Assembly: GCA_023460875.1 (NCBI GenBank)
Contig: JAEWOQ010000465.1
Location: forward strand, 1-39,575
DNA: 39,575 bases
Reading direction: 5' to 3'
From: Pseudomonadota bacterium
Lineage (GTDB): Bacteria > Myxococcota_A > Polyangia > Polyangiales > Polyangiaceae
In this document: piece by piece, positions 1 to 7,035 of the stretch
Layout: every line of letters starts with the position of its first letter
Position numbering within the stretch: position 1 is the first letter of the stretch
Notes under the pieces: generated by a model
Seen by the model: the letters and a program-made list of their open reading frames with translations, nothing else
The model's database searches: none
Told to the model about the DNA's origin: nothing
Translations under genes and position numbers: made by a program

Positions 1-153
1 CTCCTCGACCAGCTGCCGCGCCCACCGGGGCGATTCTCGGAGACCCCGACGATCCGCTCCGCCGGCGGCGGAGGCGCCCCCCATGCGCGCTTGCAGCCAC
101 CTCTCCAGGACCGAGAGGCAGAGGCGCCTCGGCCGTTGATCGTCCCACTGCAC
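1..153 (-). CDS. Partial gene, N-terminus of an unrecognised protein
   Basis: A leftward reading frame runs off the left edge. Its best start is GTG at 153-151, because the leader strand carries an AAGGGG ribosome-binding site 4 nt upstream and the frame is closed by a stop shortly before. About 51 residues are visible, beginning MQWDDQRPRRLCLSVLERWL. Third codon positions are nearly all G or C, as in the other genes here. The first part could form an amphipathic helix; after that comes a Gly/Ala-rich stretch. An internal ATG at 84 is a weaker alternative start. I do not recognise a family and the visible part is too short to assign one. Confidence 0.45.
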   Translation of the reverse strand, partial: MQWDDQRPRRLCLSVLERWLQARMGGASAAGGADRRGLRESPRWARQLVEE

Positions 154-239
154 TGAACCCCTTCAGCGCTCCTTTTAGCGGCCGCGGCCGCAGCCGCTTC
201 CGTCGCAGCCGCTCCGTCGCAGCGTCCTCCCAGGAGCCC

Positions 240-321
240 ATTGAGGACAGATCCTGTCCTCAATCGACGCCGAGGCTGAGCACGCGACGGTCGATTGAGG
301 ACAGATCCTGTCCACAATCGA
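240..321. repeat. Two copies of a 28-31 bp imperfect palindrome
   Basis: Copy 1 (240-267) and copy 2 (291-321) share the core TTGAGGACAGATCCTGTCC. Each folds with 9-13 bp arms (TTGAGGACA / TGTCCTCAA) around a GATCC centre. Copy 2 has one mismatch in the right arm (TGTCCACAA) but extends to a TCGATTG / CAATCGA base. No T-tract follows either copy, so they are poor intrinsic terminators. They lie just downstream of the leftward kinase gene ending at 376 and may be a dispersed palindromic repeat or a tandem operator. Confidence 0.6.
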
Positions 322-343
322 CGCTGCCGCGAGCGACGGAGGT

Positions 344-375
344 GACGGAGCGACGGAGCGACGGAGCGACGGAGC
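344..375. repeat. Tandem 8-bp repeat, four copies of GACGGAGC
   Basis: Four exact head-to-tail copies of GACGGAGC end directly against the stop codon of the leftward gene at 376. A looser half copy precedes them. This looks like a slipped-strand expansion in non-coding DNA. Confidence 0.8.
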
Positions 376-1191
376 TCAGGACACGACGGGCCAGGACAGG
401 GTGACCGTCGCCGCGCTCACCTCGACCCGTCCCTCGTTCCCGCGGGCGAGCTCGTGAACGGCCGCCCAGCCGAGCGCTCCCCCGTCCACGCGCCTCCCCT
501 CCGCGTGGAGCCATGGGTCGGCCACCGACGGCCCCCCCACTTCGCCCTGCTCTTCGCCGGCCGCGCGGCGAAAGGTGAAGCGCAGCACCGAGTCGTGCAC
601 CGGTGTCAGCCCTGTGCCCTTCTGTTCGATCCTGTCGAGCTCCACCCCGAGCTCGGACGCGTCAGGCGCCTCCGCCAGAACGCTCAGACCCACGGAGAAG
701 AGGGCGTGGCGAAGATCGTCCGCACACAGGTTGAGCCCCAGGAGGCGCTCCGACTCGTCGGGCACGCGCAGCGACCAGACGATCCGACGCGCCGCGCCGA
801 CGGCCCGCAGATCGTCCAGCACTCCGCCGAGGAACTCTGGCAGGTCGAGCGGCGCTCCCGCGGGCGGCTGCTCCACCCGCAGTGAGTCGAGCACTCCCCA
901 GAGCAGCGCGGTGATCTCCGAGCACTTGCGCTGGATAATCTCCAAATGCCGGGCGATCTCGTCGAGGTCCGAGGAGCTCCGCGCGAGGGCTGCCCTCCCT
1001 GCGATCACCTGCAACGGGGTGCCGAGGGTGTGGGTCAGCGTCGCGGCGAGCCGCGCCACGGCTAGCTCGCGCTCACGCCAGATCAAGCGAGGAACGAACG
1101 ACAAAAGGCTCGTTCCCCGGGGAGTGCTGCTCGTCGATCCGCTCGATGTCTCTGCCATGGTCACCTGCGAGTCGGAAGATGCGCGGTCCAT
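376..1191 (-). CDS. Degenerate sensor histidine kinase-like protein
   Basis: 271 residues. Residues about 45-110 form a HisKA-like dimerisation helix pair with the H-box THTLGTPLQVIAGR, a form common in soluble kinases (usually HELGTPLNVI). The following region should be the HATPase_c domain but is eroded. The N-box Asn is absent (ALFSVGLSVLAEA stands where a xxNLLxNAxxA motif belongs), no DxGxG G1 box is visible, and the G2-like segment reads ALGWAAVHELARGNEGRVEVS-like, without a clean GxGLG. The residue after the His is Thr, not Glu/Asp. It may therefore be a pseudokinase, phosphotransfer or scaffold protein. No membrane segments or sensor domain are seen, so it is probably cytoplasmic. The start at 1191 has an AGGA upstream; Met12 (1158) is an alternative. 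Confidence 0.7.
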   Translation of the reverse strand: MDRASSDSQVTMAETSSGSTSSTPRGTSLLSFVPRLIWRERELAVARLAATLTHTLGTPLQVIAGRAALARSSSDLDEIARHLEIIQRKCSEITALLWGVLDSLRVEQPPAGAPLDLPEFLGGVLDDLRAVGAARRIVWSLRVPDESERLLGLNLCADDLRHALFSVGLSVLAEAPDASELGVELDRIEQKGTGLTPVHDSVLRFTFRRAAGEEQGEVGGPSVADPWLHAEGRRVDGGALGWAAVHELARGNEGRVEVSAATVTLSWPVVS

Positions 1192-1415
1192 TCATCCTAC
1201 TGCGACGCACCTCATGCATGAAGCAGGCCGGACGGCCCCTCCCCGCCGCTCCCCCGGTGCCACCGGGCCTCGTTTGCCCGTTCTGGCCCTCCCCACGTGC
1301 GGGGCTAGGCTATGGCGCGGGGTCATCCTCCCCAGGAGCTGGCCGTTGAACCCTTCGACCACCCTGCTCGATCGACGTCAGCGCACGCTCAGCGAGCTGC
1401 GCAGAGGGGAACACC

Positions 1416-1880
1416 ATGGAAGACACGAGCACGCCATTCCTAGAGCTACTCGCGAAAGGACTCCCGTTGAACCCGATCCTGTCCGCGCTCGTTGCCAACC
1501 CCGCCGTCGTGGACGCCTCCCGGCGGGCCGTGAGCGAGCTCGTCCCCGTCGTGGAGCGCTCCCTGAAGGGTGTGCGCGCGGGGAAGCTCGTCGGAGCGGC
1601 GGCTCCGGGCCTGTTGGTCACCTGTTTCGCGGCGGGGGTCGCCGTCGGGTGGATGACGGCTCCTGCGAAGGGAGCAGAGACCCGAGAGAGGGCGAAGGCC
1701 CGCCTGCGCCAGTGGAGCCGCGCCGCGAGCGATCGAGCCAAGGCGGGCACCGCGTACCTCGTGAGTCGCTTCTCGCGCCGCACCTCTGCCGGGGAGCACG
1801 TCACCGAGCGCGTCACCGAGGTCTCCGTGAGGCACGCCGAACCCGAGGCGCCCCGCTCCGGCCCCGTCGCCCATCACTGA
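1416..1880 (+). CDS. YtxH-like single-pass membrane protein, unknown function
   Basis: 154 residues. One hydrophobic segment at about residues 60-82 (APGLLVTCFAAGVAVGWM) is followed by TAPAKGAETRERAKARLRQW. The order small-residue TM, then AP-x-G-x-ETR, then a basic helix is the YtxH-type signature; function in that family is poorly known, often linked to envelope stress. The N-terminal half is amphipathic and the tail is polar. The gene is divergent from the degenerate kinase, with about 220 bp between them, and convergent with the hybrid kinase to its right. The start ATG is preceded by AGAGGGGAACACC, a good ribosome-binding site. Confidence 0.6.
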   Translation: MEDTSTPFLELLAKGLPLNPILSALVANPAVVDASRRAVSELVPVVERSLKGVRAGKLVGAAAPGLLVTCFAAGVAVGWMTAPAKGAETRERAKARLRQWSRAASDRAKAGTAYLVSRFSRRTSAGEHVTERVTEVSVRHAEPEAPRSGPVAHH

Positions 1881-1908
1881 CCGCGCGCTGACCGCGCGCT
1901 GACCGCGC
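1878..1908. repeat. 11-bp tandem repeat between convergent genes
   Basis: The unit TGACCGCGCGC is repeated almost three times, beginning with the TGA stop codon of the YtxH-like gene and ending at the TTA stop complement of the hybrid kinase gene. Each unit offers another TGA. It fills the whole 27-bp gap between the two convergent genes. Confidence 0.75.
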
Positions 1909-4085
1909 TAACGCCCCGAAGTCAGCTCCAGCAGGACGTCGAGGTCGAGGGGCTTCGTCATGTGGGCGTCGAAGCCGGCGGCGAAGGCGCGCTCTCGGTC
2001 CGCCCGGCTGCCGTAGCCCGTCAAGGCGACGAGCAACAGCTGATCGCCCCAGCGGCCGCGGATGGTCCTGCCCAAATCGTAGCCGTCGACAGGACCGGGG
2101 AGCCCGATGTCACAGAGAATGAGCTCCGGTCCGAAGCTCTCGATCCGGCTCAGCGCCTCCACCGCGTCCCTCGCGACACATACGCGAAAACCGACGCTCT
2201 CGAGGAGCTCCCGCAGGGTCTCCGCGCCGTCCTCGTGGTCCTCGACCAACAAGACCCGCAGGGTCCTCCTCGCTCCGGTGGCCAACCGCGCGACGCGACG
2301 CTCCGCGGGCTCCTCGAGGAGCGGTAAGGTGACGAGCATCTCCGTCCCGCAGCCTGGGCCATCGCTGCGAGCCTCGATGGATCCGCCATGCATCGTCACC
2401 AGACCGCGCACGAGCGGGAGGCCCAAGCCCAGTCCTCCCCGGCTCCGTCCGAGGGTGTGATCTGCCTGCCGGAAGGGCTCGAACGCGCTACACAGCAACT
2501 CACGTTCCATCCCGCAGCCCGTGTCGCATACGGCGAGCACCACGCGTCGGTCAGCCTCGTCGACGGCCACCCGCAGGACCACCCGGCCCGGCGGGTCCGT
2601 GAACTTCGCGGCGTTGTCGGCCAGGTTCTGGATGATCTGTGTCAATCGGATCCGGTCTCCCCTCACCCACAGCTCCCCCGCAGGCAGGTCCACCTGCAGG
2701 GTGAGGCCGCGCGCCTCCACGGCGCCGACCAGATCGTCGGCCACCCCTCGGACGAGCTCCACGAAGTCGAGCTCCGTGAAATGGAGCTGCACCTTGCCCT
2801 TGGCGATGCGAGCCACGTCCAGGAGCTCGTCGACCATACGGCGCATCTGGCGGGTCTGACGCTCCAAGACCCCAGTGATGCGTAGGGTGCTCGCGCGGTC
2901 CTCCGAACCCCTCAGCAGCTCGGCGGCGTTGGAGAGGACGGCGAGGGGATTTCGGAGCTCGTGGCTCAGGGTCGCCATGAACTCGTCGCGGCGACGCGCC
3001 TCCTGCTCGAGCCTGCGTCGGTACTCATAGCGCTCACTGACGTCGTCCAGGATGACGACCAGCTGTCGCTCGCCCATACGGTCGCCAACACCCCGATCGC
3101 CAACACCCCGATCCTCAGCGAGCCAATCAGCTGCGATCCGCTCACCAGCGAGCCGATCGCCGGCGAGCCGATCGCCAGCGAGCCGATCGCCAGCGTAGCC
3201 GGTCGGTCGATCCCCGGGCGCCAAAGGCGAGACGCTGAGGCGACACCAAGCCGTCTTCCCATCGAAGCGCAGCACCTGCTCCTCCCGATGCACGTGCGCG
3301 AGCTCGCCCCGCACGAGCCGCTGCAGCTCCTCTTCGAGGCTCGGCCAATCCTCGGGGAAGAAGACGCTCCGGATGTCCCGTGATAGGATTTGGATCGGTT
3401 CGCAGCGCAGGATCTGACAAAGCTCGTCATTCAGCCGTTGCCAGCAGAGGTCCTCGGAGATCAAGGCGATCCCCACGGGCGCGCGCTCGACCACCGTGCG
3501 CAACCGGCGCTCGCTCGCGAGCAGCGCTCGCCGCGCCTTCACCTGAGCCAGGACGTCCACGGCGAACCACATCACCCCTCGCACCTCCCCCTCCTCGGAG
3601 AACCAGGGCTGGATGACCTCATCCGCGCAGAGCTCACGGACAACCCCCGTGGCCTCGTCCCGCACCCGCCACAGGACCTCCCGCTGCACCGACGGGTACC
3701 CCGACCGATACACGGCGTCGAGGCGCGCTCGCAGAGCCCCTTGGAGGTCCGGCGGGAACCCCTCGTCGAAGGGGACGCCGCGCAGCCGCCGACCACCCAA
3801 CATCCGCTCGAGGAGGCCCGTCGCGAACACGATGCCGTGCTCAGGCCCGTCGTGCACCGACACGTAAGCCGGAGCCTCTTGGAAGAGCTCCTGAAGTCCC
3901 CACAAAGACGCCCGAGCGTGCGCCAGCTCGGACCGGAGCGCTTGGATCTCGTGCTCGAGCTCCAACCTCCCGCGGCGGTCGCTCTCCGGACGGCGACCAA
4001 CCCCGTCTGTGTCCAGCCCTGCCGCGACGGGGACCTCCTCTGATCCCCCCGGACCGCTGGGAAATCCCTGACTAGGCCCGTCCAT
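1908..4085 (-). CDS. Hybrid sensor histidine kinase (PAS-PAS-HisKA-HATPase-REC)
   Basis: About 725 residues from the ATG at 4085; a longer frame to 4262 has a low-complexity basic N-terminus and is less likely. Order: a coiled helix (about 40-65), PAS1 (65-185), PAS2 (190-350), HisKA with phospho-acceptor His375 in ATLSHELRNP, HATPase_c with N-box (QNLADNAAKF), G1 (DTGCGM) and G2 (GGLGLGL), then a C-terminal receiver (LLVEDHEDG, phospho-Asp in ILCDIGLPG, Lys in HMTKPLD). It has no transmembrane helices, so it is a cytosolic sensor. PAS2 is interrupted by a pentapeptide array around residues 298-340. The gene is divergent from an NtrC-type regulator, its likely but unproven partner; the attached receiver suggests a phosphorelay. 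Confidence 0.92.
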   Translation of the reverse strand: MDGPSQGFPSGPGGSEEVPVAAGLDTDGVGRRPESDRRGRLELEHEIQALRSELAHARASLWGLQELFQEAPAYVSVHDGPEHGIVFATGLLERMLGGRRLRGVPFDEGFPPDLQGALRARLDAVYRSGYPSVQREVLWRVRDEATGVVRELCADEVIQPWFSEEGEVRGVMWFAVDVLAQVKARRALLASERRLRTVVERAPVGIALISEDLCWQRLNDELCQILRCEPIQILSRDIRSVFFPEDWPSLEEELQRLVRGELAHVHREEQVLRFDGKTAWCRLSVSPLAPGDRPTGYAGDRLAGDRLAGDRLAGERIAADWLAEDRGVGDRGVGDRMGERQLVVILDDVSERYEYRRRLEQEARRRDEFMATLSHELRNPLAVLSNAAELLRGSEDRASTLRITGVLERQTRQMRRMVDELLDVARIAKGKVQLHFTELDFVELVRGVADDLVGAVEARGLTLQVDLPAGELWVRGDRIRLTQIIQNLADNAAKFTDPPGRVVLRVAVDEADRRVVLAVCDTGCGMERELLCSAFEPFRQADHTLGRSRGGLGLGLPLVRGLVTMHGGSIEARSDGPGCGTEMLVTLPLLEEPAERRVARLATGARRTLRVLLVEDHEDGAETLRELLESVGFRVCVARDAVEALSRIESFGPELILCDIGLPGPVDGYDLGRTIRGRWGDQLLLVALTGYGSRADRERAFAAGFDAHMTKPLDLDVLLELTSGR
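3075..3195. repeat. 15-bp in-frame minisatellite inside the PAS2 domain
   Basis: On the + strand the unit is AGCGAGCCGATCGCC, nearly perfect over 3147-3195 and decayed over 3075-3146. In the kinase it codes eight pentads of the type GDRLA (GDRLA three times, GERIA, ADWLA, EDRGV, GDRGV). The array lies in the loop between the PAS strands CRLSVSPLAP and QLVVILDDVS, which are otherwise continuous in PAS/PAC domains. Confidence 0.85.
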
Positions 4086-4392
4086 CCGAGCACCTACGGC
4101 GATGACCAGGGCGAGGGAAATGCTCCCGACACCTTTCGCGCGCCGGTAGAAGGGCCGTTCGGGCAGCACGTGTCTCGACCCTGGACGATCGCTCGGCGCG
4201 GGTCGAAGCCGACCACCCGCGGCCCGTTTCGTTTGCGCGACTCGGGCGTCCGTGGTTTGCACTGGATACTGTCGAACGACGTCTTCGACACGAACTGCTC
4301 GCCGGATGGGACCGGGGCGGACACCGCCGCATGTCAGCGCGCGCGAACGCCCGCGGTCCGAGTGCAGACCCCATCACGGATCTGGTGTATGC
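4086..4392. other. Divergent intergenic region between kinase and NtrC-type regulator
   Basis: No convincing gene lies between the two chosen starts, although both neighbouring frames stay open into it. The one clear element is the inverted repeat at 4270-4290. I could not see a convincing sigma-54 -24/-12 (TGGCAC-N5-TTGC) element on either strand. Confidence 0.5.
4270..4290. promoter_or_regulatory. Candidate operator: 21-bp inverted repeat
   Basis: Perfect 7-bp arms TGTCGAA / TTCGACA are separated by 7 bp (CGACGTC). It sits about 100 bp upstream of the NtrC-type regulator start and about 185 bp upstream of the divergent kinase start. The dyad size suits a Fis-type HTH dimer such as the one at the regulator's C-terminus. 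Binding is an inference. Confidence 0.45.
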
Positions 4393-5796
4393 ATGAGTCC
4401 ACACGCCGTGCCCGGAACGACCCCCGCGCCACAAGCCAACCTCCTGATCGTCGACGACGATCGCGATACCTGCGAGCTGCTCGAGCTCCACTTCCGTCAG
4501 GAAGACTTCACGATCCACACAGCTCACGATGTGGCATCTGCTCGGGCTGTCCTCGAGGCTCATGAGATCGACCTCCTCCTCTCTGACGTCCAACTCGGCC
4601 AAGAGAGCGGGCTCGATCTCTGCACCTGGCTGACCGAGAACCGCCCCGCGACGCCCGCCGTGATGCTCACCGCCTTCGGGAGCATGGAGACCGCCGTCGG
4701 TGCCATCCGTGCGGGTGCTCACGATTTTATTACCAAGCCTGTCGACCTTCAAATCCTCGACTACACGGTCAAGCGGGCCCTCGAGCACACCCAGCTGCGC
4801 AAAGAGGTGCGCCGCTTGCGCCAGGCCACTGGGCCGACCACTCAGGACATCGGCATCCTCGGGGAGAGCGACGCTGTCCGCCGCCTCACCCAGCTCATCG
4901 AGCGTGTCGCCGACGGAGACGCGACCGTGCTCATCAACGGCGAGAGCGGCACGGGCAAGGAGCTCGTCGCGCGCGCCTTGCACCGGCTGAGCCGCCGCAA
5001 GGACGGCCCGTTCGTGGCCCTGAACTGCGCCGCCCTGCCGCCCGGTGTGCTGGAGAGCGAGCTCTTCGGCCACGAGCGCGGAGCGTTCACGGACGCGCGC
5101 CGCGCTCACGACGGACTCCTGCGGGAGGCGAGCGGCGGCACGCTGTTTCTGGATGAGATCGGCGAGATGTCCCAGGACGTCCAGGTCAAGCTCCTGCGTG
5201 CCCTGCAGGAGCGGCGCGTGCGTCCCCTCGGGAGCGCCCAGGAGGTCTCATTCGACGCGCGCATCGTCTGCGCCACCAACCGCGACCTGGAGACCGAGGT
5301 CGAGGAGGGCCGCTTCCGGGAGGACTTCTACTACCGCATCAACGTCGTCACGATGCGCACTCCTCCCCTGCGCGCCCGTGACAACGACGTGCTCCTGCTC
5401 GCTCAGCATTTCATCCGCTCCATCGCCGAGCGCACCGGCAAGCCCGTCAAGGGCCTGTCCACCGCCGTGGCCCAGCGCCTGTTGGAGTACGACTGGCCCG
5501 GCAACGTGCGCCAGCTCCAGAACGTGATGGAGCGGGCGATGGCCCTCGCCCGCTTCGACCAGATCACGGTGGAGGACCTGCCCGAGCGCATCCAGAAGTA
5601 CCGCAGCAGCGATCTGGTGGTCGCTGGGAGCAATCCGGAGATGCTCATCACCCTCGACGAGCTCGAGCAACGTTACATCGAGCGGGTCCTCGCGACGGTC
5701 GCGGGCAACAAGACCCAAGCTGCCAAGATCCTCGGGCTCGATCGGCGCACGCTGTACCGCAAGCTCGAGCGACGCGAGGCGAGCTCGTCTCGCTGA
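4393..5796 (+). CDS. NtrC/AtoC-family sigma-54-dependent response regulator
   Basis: 467 residues from the ATG at 4393; the frame is open further upstream, but the receiver domain begins right after this Met. Receiver: DDD at 21-23, phospho-Asp65 (LLSDVQLG), Lys115 (ITKPVD). AAA+ domain: Walker A GESGTGKE at 183-190, Walker B LFLDEIGEM at 251-259. The sigma-54 contact loop reads GAFTDA at 230-235 instead of GAFTGA. C-terminal Fis-type helix-turn-helix: NKTQAAKILGLDRRTLYRKL. Known role of the family: phosphorylated oligomers bind upstream sites and use ATP to open sigma-54 promoters. It is divergent from the hybrid kinase. A Thr/Gln linker joins the receiver and AAA+ domains. Confidence 0.95.
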   Translation: MSPHAVPGTTPAPQANLLIVDDDRDTCELLELHFRQEDFTIHTAHDVASARAVLEAHEIDLLLSDVQLGQESGLDLCTWLTENRPATPAVMLTAFGSMETAVGAIRAGAHDFITKPVDLQILDYTVKRALEHTQLRKEVRRLRQATGPTTQDIGILGESDAVRRLTQLIERVADGDATVLINGESGTGKELVARALHRLSRRKDGPFVALNCAALPPGVLESELFGHERGAFTDARRAHDGLLREASGGTLFLDEIGEMSQDVQVKLLRALQERRVRPLGSAQEVSFDARIVCATNRDLETEVEEGRFREDFYYRINVVTMRTPPLRARDNDVLLLAQHFIRSIAERTGKPVKGLSTAVAQRLLEYDWPGNVRQLQNVMERAMALARFDQITVEDLPERIQKYRSSDLVVAGSNPEMLITLDELEQRYIERVLATVAGNKTQAAKILGLDRRTLYRKLERREASSSR

Positions 5797-5862
5797 ACAC
5801 CTCGAGGGACGTCGTTCGTAGCGACGACCGCTCGCGTCGTCGTCGTCACCGAGCAGGGCCCA

Positions 5863-7035
5863 CTAATCCACGCGCACGACGCGCACGCCGGACACCCCGC
5901 GCCCGTCGGACCGCACATCGAGGAAGTGGCGCCCCAGCGCGTCGAACCGCTCGGGGATGGCGCCGCCGCCGCCGCTGATGTGCGCGGGGATCCCTGCGTT
6001 GTCGAAGCGGTAGTAGGAGTGGATGTGCCCGTAGAGCGTCAGATCCACGCCCCCGCGGGCGAGCCGCCCCAGGAGCTTCGTGGCTTCGTTGCGGCTCGCG
6101 AACGCGCCGTTGCGCACGCCGGTCGGATCCAGCGGCGGGATGTGCATGGCCACGACGTGCGTCTGCTGCAGCCCGAGCTGAAGCCACTCGTTCAGCCAAT
6201 CGTATACGCGCGGGTCGATGGTCGCGCTCGCGGAGTCGAGCAAGGTGAAGCGCACGTCCCGGTAGACGAAGCTGAAGCTGCCCCGGCCGAAGTAGTCGTA
6301 GTAGGGCACCCCCGAAGCTCCGAGCTCGTGATTGCCGAGGGTCGTGTAGTACGGCAGGGCGAGGGCCTCGAGCTCCTCCTGGAAACGCTCGAGCTCCTCC
6401 CGGGAGCCCTGCTCCGTGAGATCGCCCGCCCCGAGGACGAACGACAGGTGCGTCTCCTCGTTGACGCGTCGATACACATCGCCGACGCGATCGATCGCCT
6501 CCTGGATGTCGCTGAGCACACCGAAGTGGAAGGCGCCCGGTGTGTCCGCGAGGGGCTCGGACACGCGCAAGGTCAACGGAGAAGTGCTCGCGACCACGCG
6601 GAAACGGCACTCCGTCACCAGCGTCGCCGGGAGCTCGCTCCACTGGGCTTCGCCCGCGAGGATGGTCAGGGTCCCCTCGGGCATGCAGTTCCTCACGGAG
6701 AGCTCCACCTCCCGAGGCAGCTCTGCTGCCAGCTCCGGCGCGCCGGCTGCCTCTCCCGAGGCCGGCTCGAAGGTCAACTCGAGCTCGATGGACGGCGCGC
6801 TCGCCCACAGCCGCACGAGCCCGCCCTCCAGCTCACGCACGGCCGCGAGCCCGTCGCGCACCTCGACGCGGAGCCCGGGGCTCTCGGCGCGCCCGACCGC
6901 CTCATCCCGGACCGTGCGATCCTCCGCGGGCCGCAGACAGCTCGGCACCAGACCGACGATCACGCCCGCGGTGGCCCCACACACCAGGAGCCCACCGGCG
7001 CGCCGCCGGCTGCCCCACCTTGCTCGGCGCCTCAT
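5863..7035 (-). CDS. Exported calcineurin-like metallophosphoesterase
   Basis: 390 residues. A basic N-terminus and hydrophobic stretch end at VPSC near residue 33, a plausible lipobox, so it may be a lipoprotein facing the periplasm. Residues 60-165 look like a beta-sandwich domain. The C-terminal half carries the metallophosphoesterase motifs in order: GVLSDIQ, GAGDLTEQG, GNHE, MHIPP, GHIHSYYR. The first motif is normally DxH; here it is DxQ, which replaces one metal-ligand His. Its start overlaps the stop of the upstream outer-membrane-like gene by 4 nt (ATGA), so the two are probably translated together. The substrate cannot be told; phosphodiester or phosphomonoester hydrolysis is the family role. 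Confidence 0.85.
   Translation of the reverse strand: MRRRARWGSRRRAGGLLVCGATAGVIVGLVPSCLRPAEDRTVRDEAVGRAESPGLRVEVRDGLAAVRELEGGLVRLWASAPSIELELTFEPASGEAAGAPELAAELPREVELSVRNCMPEGTLTILAGEAQWSELPATLVTECRFRVVASTSPLTLRVSEPLADTPGAFHFGVLSDIQEAIDRVGDVYRRVNEETHLSFVLGAGDLTEQGSREELERFQEELEALALPYYTTLGNHELGASGVPYYDYFGRGSFSFVYRDVRFTLLDSASATIDPRVYDWLNEWLQLGLQQTHVVAMHIPPLDPTGVRNGAFASRNEATKLLGRLARGGVDLTLYGHIHSYYRFDNAGIPAHISGGGGAIPERFDALGRHFLDVRSDGRGVSGVRVVRVD

Noticed and set aside
240..375. Possible CRISPR array
   Set aside because: Only two palindromic copies with one spacer-sized gap, next to a simple 8-bp tandem repeat; no further repeats and no cas genes.
4086..4262. Extension of the hybrid kinase N-terminus to 4262
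   Set aside because: The extra 59 residues are basic and low in complexity, and would cover the divergent regulatory region; the ATG at 4085 is more natural.
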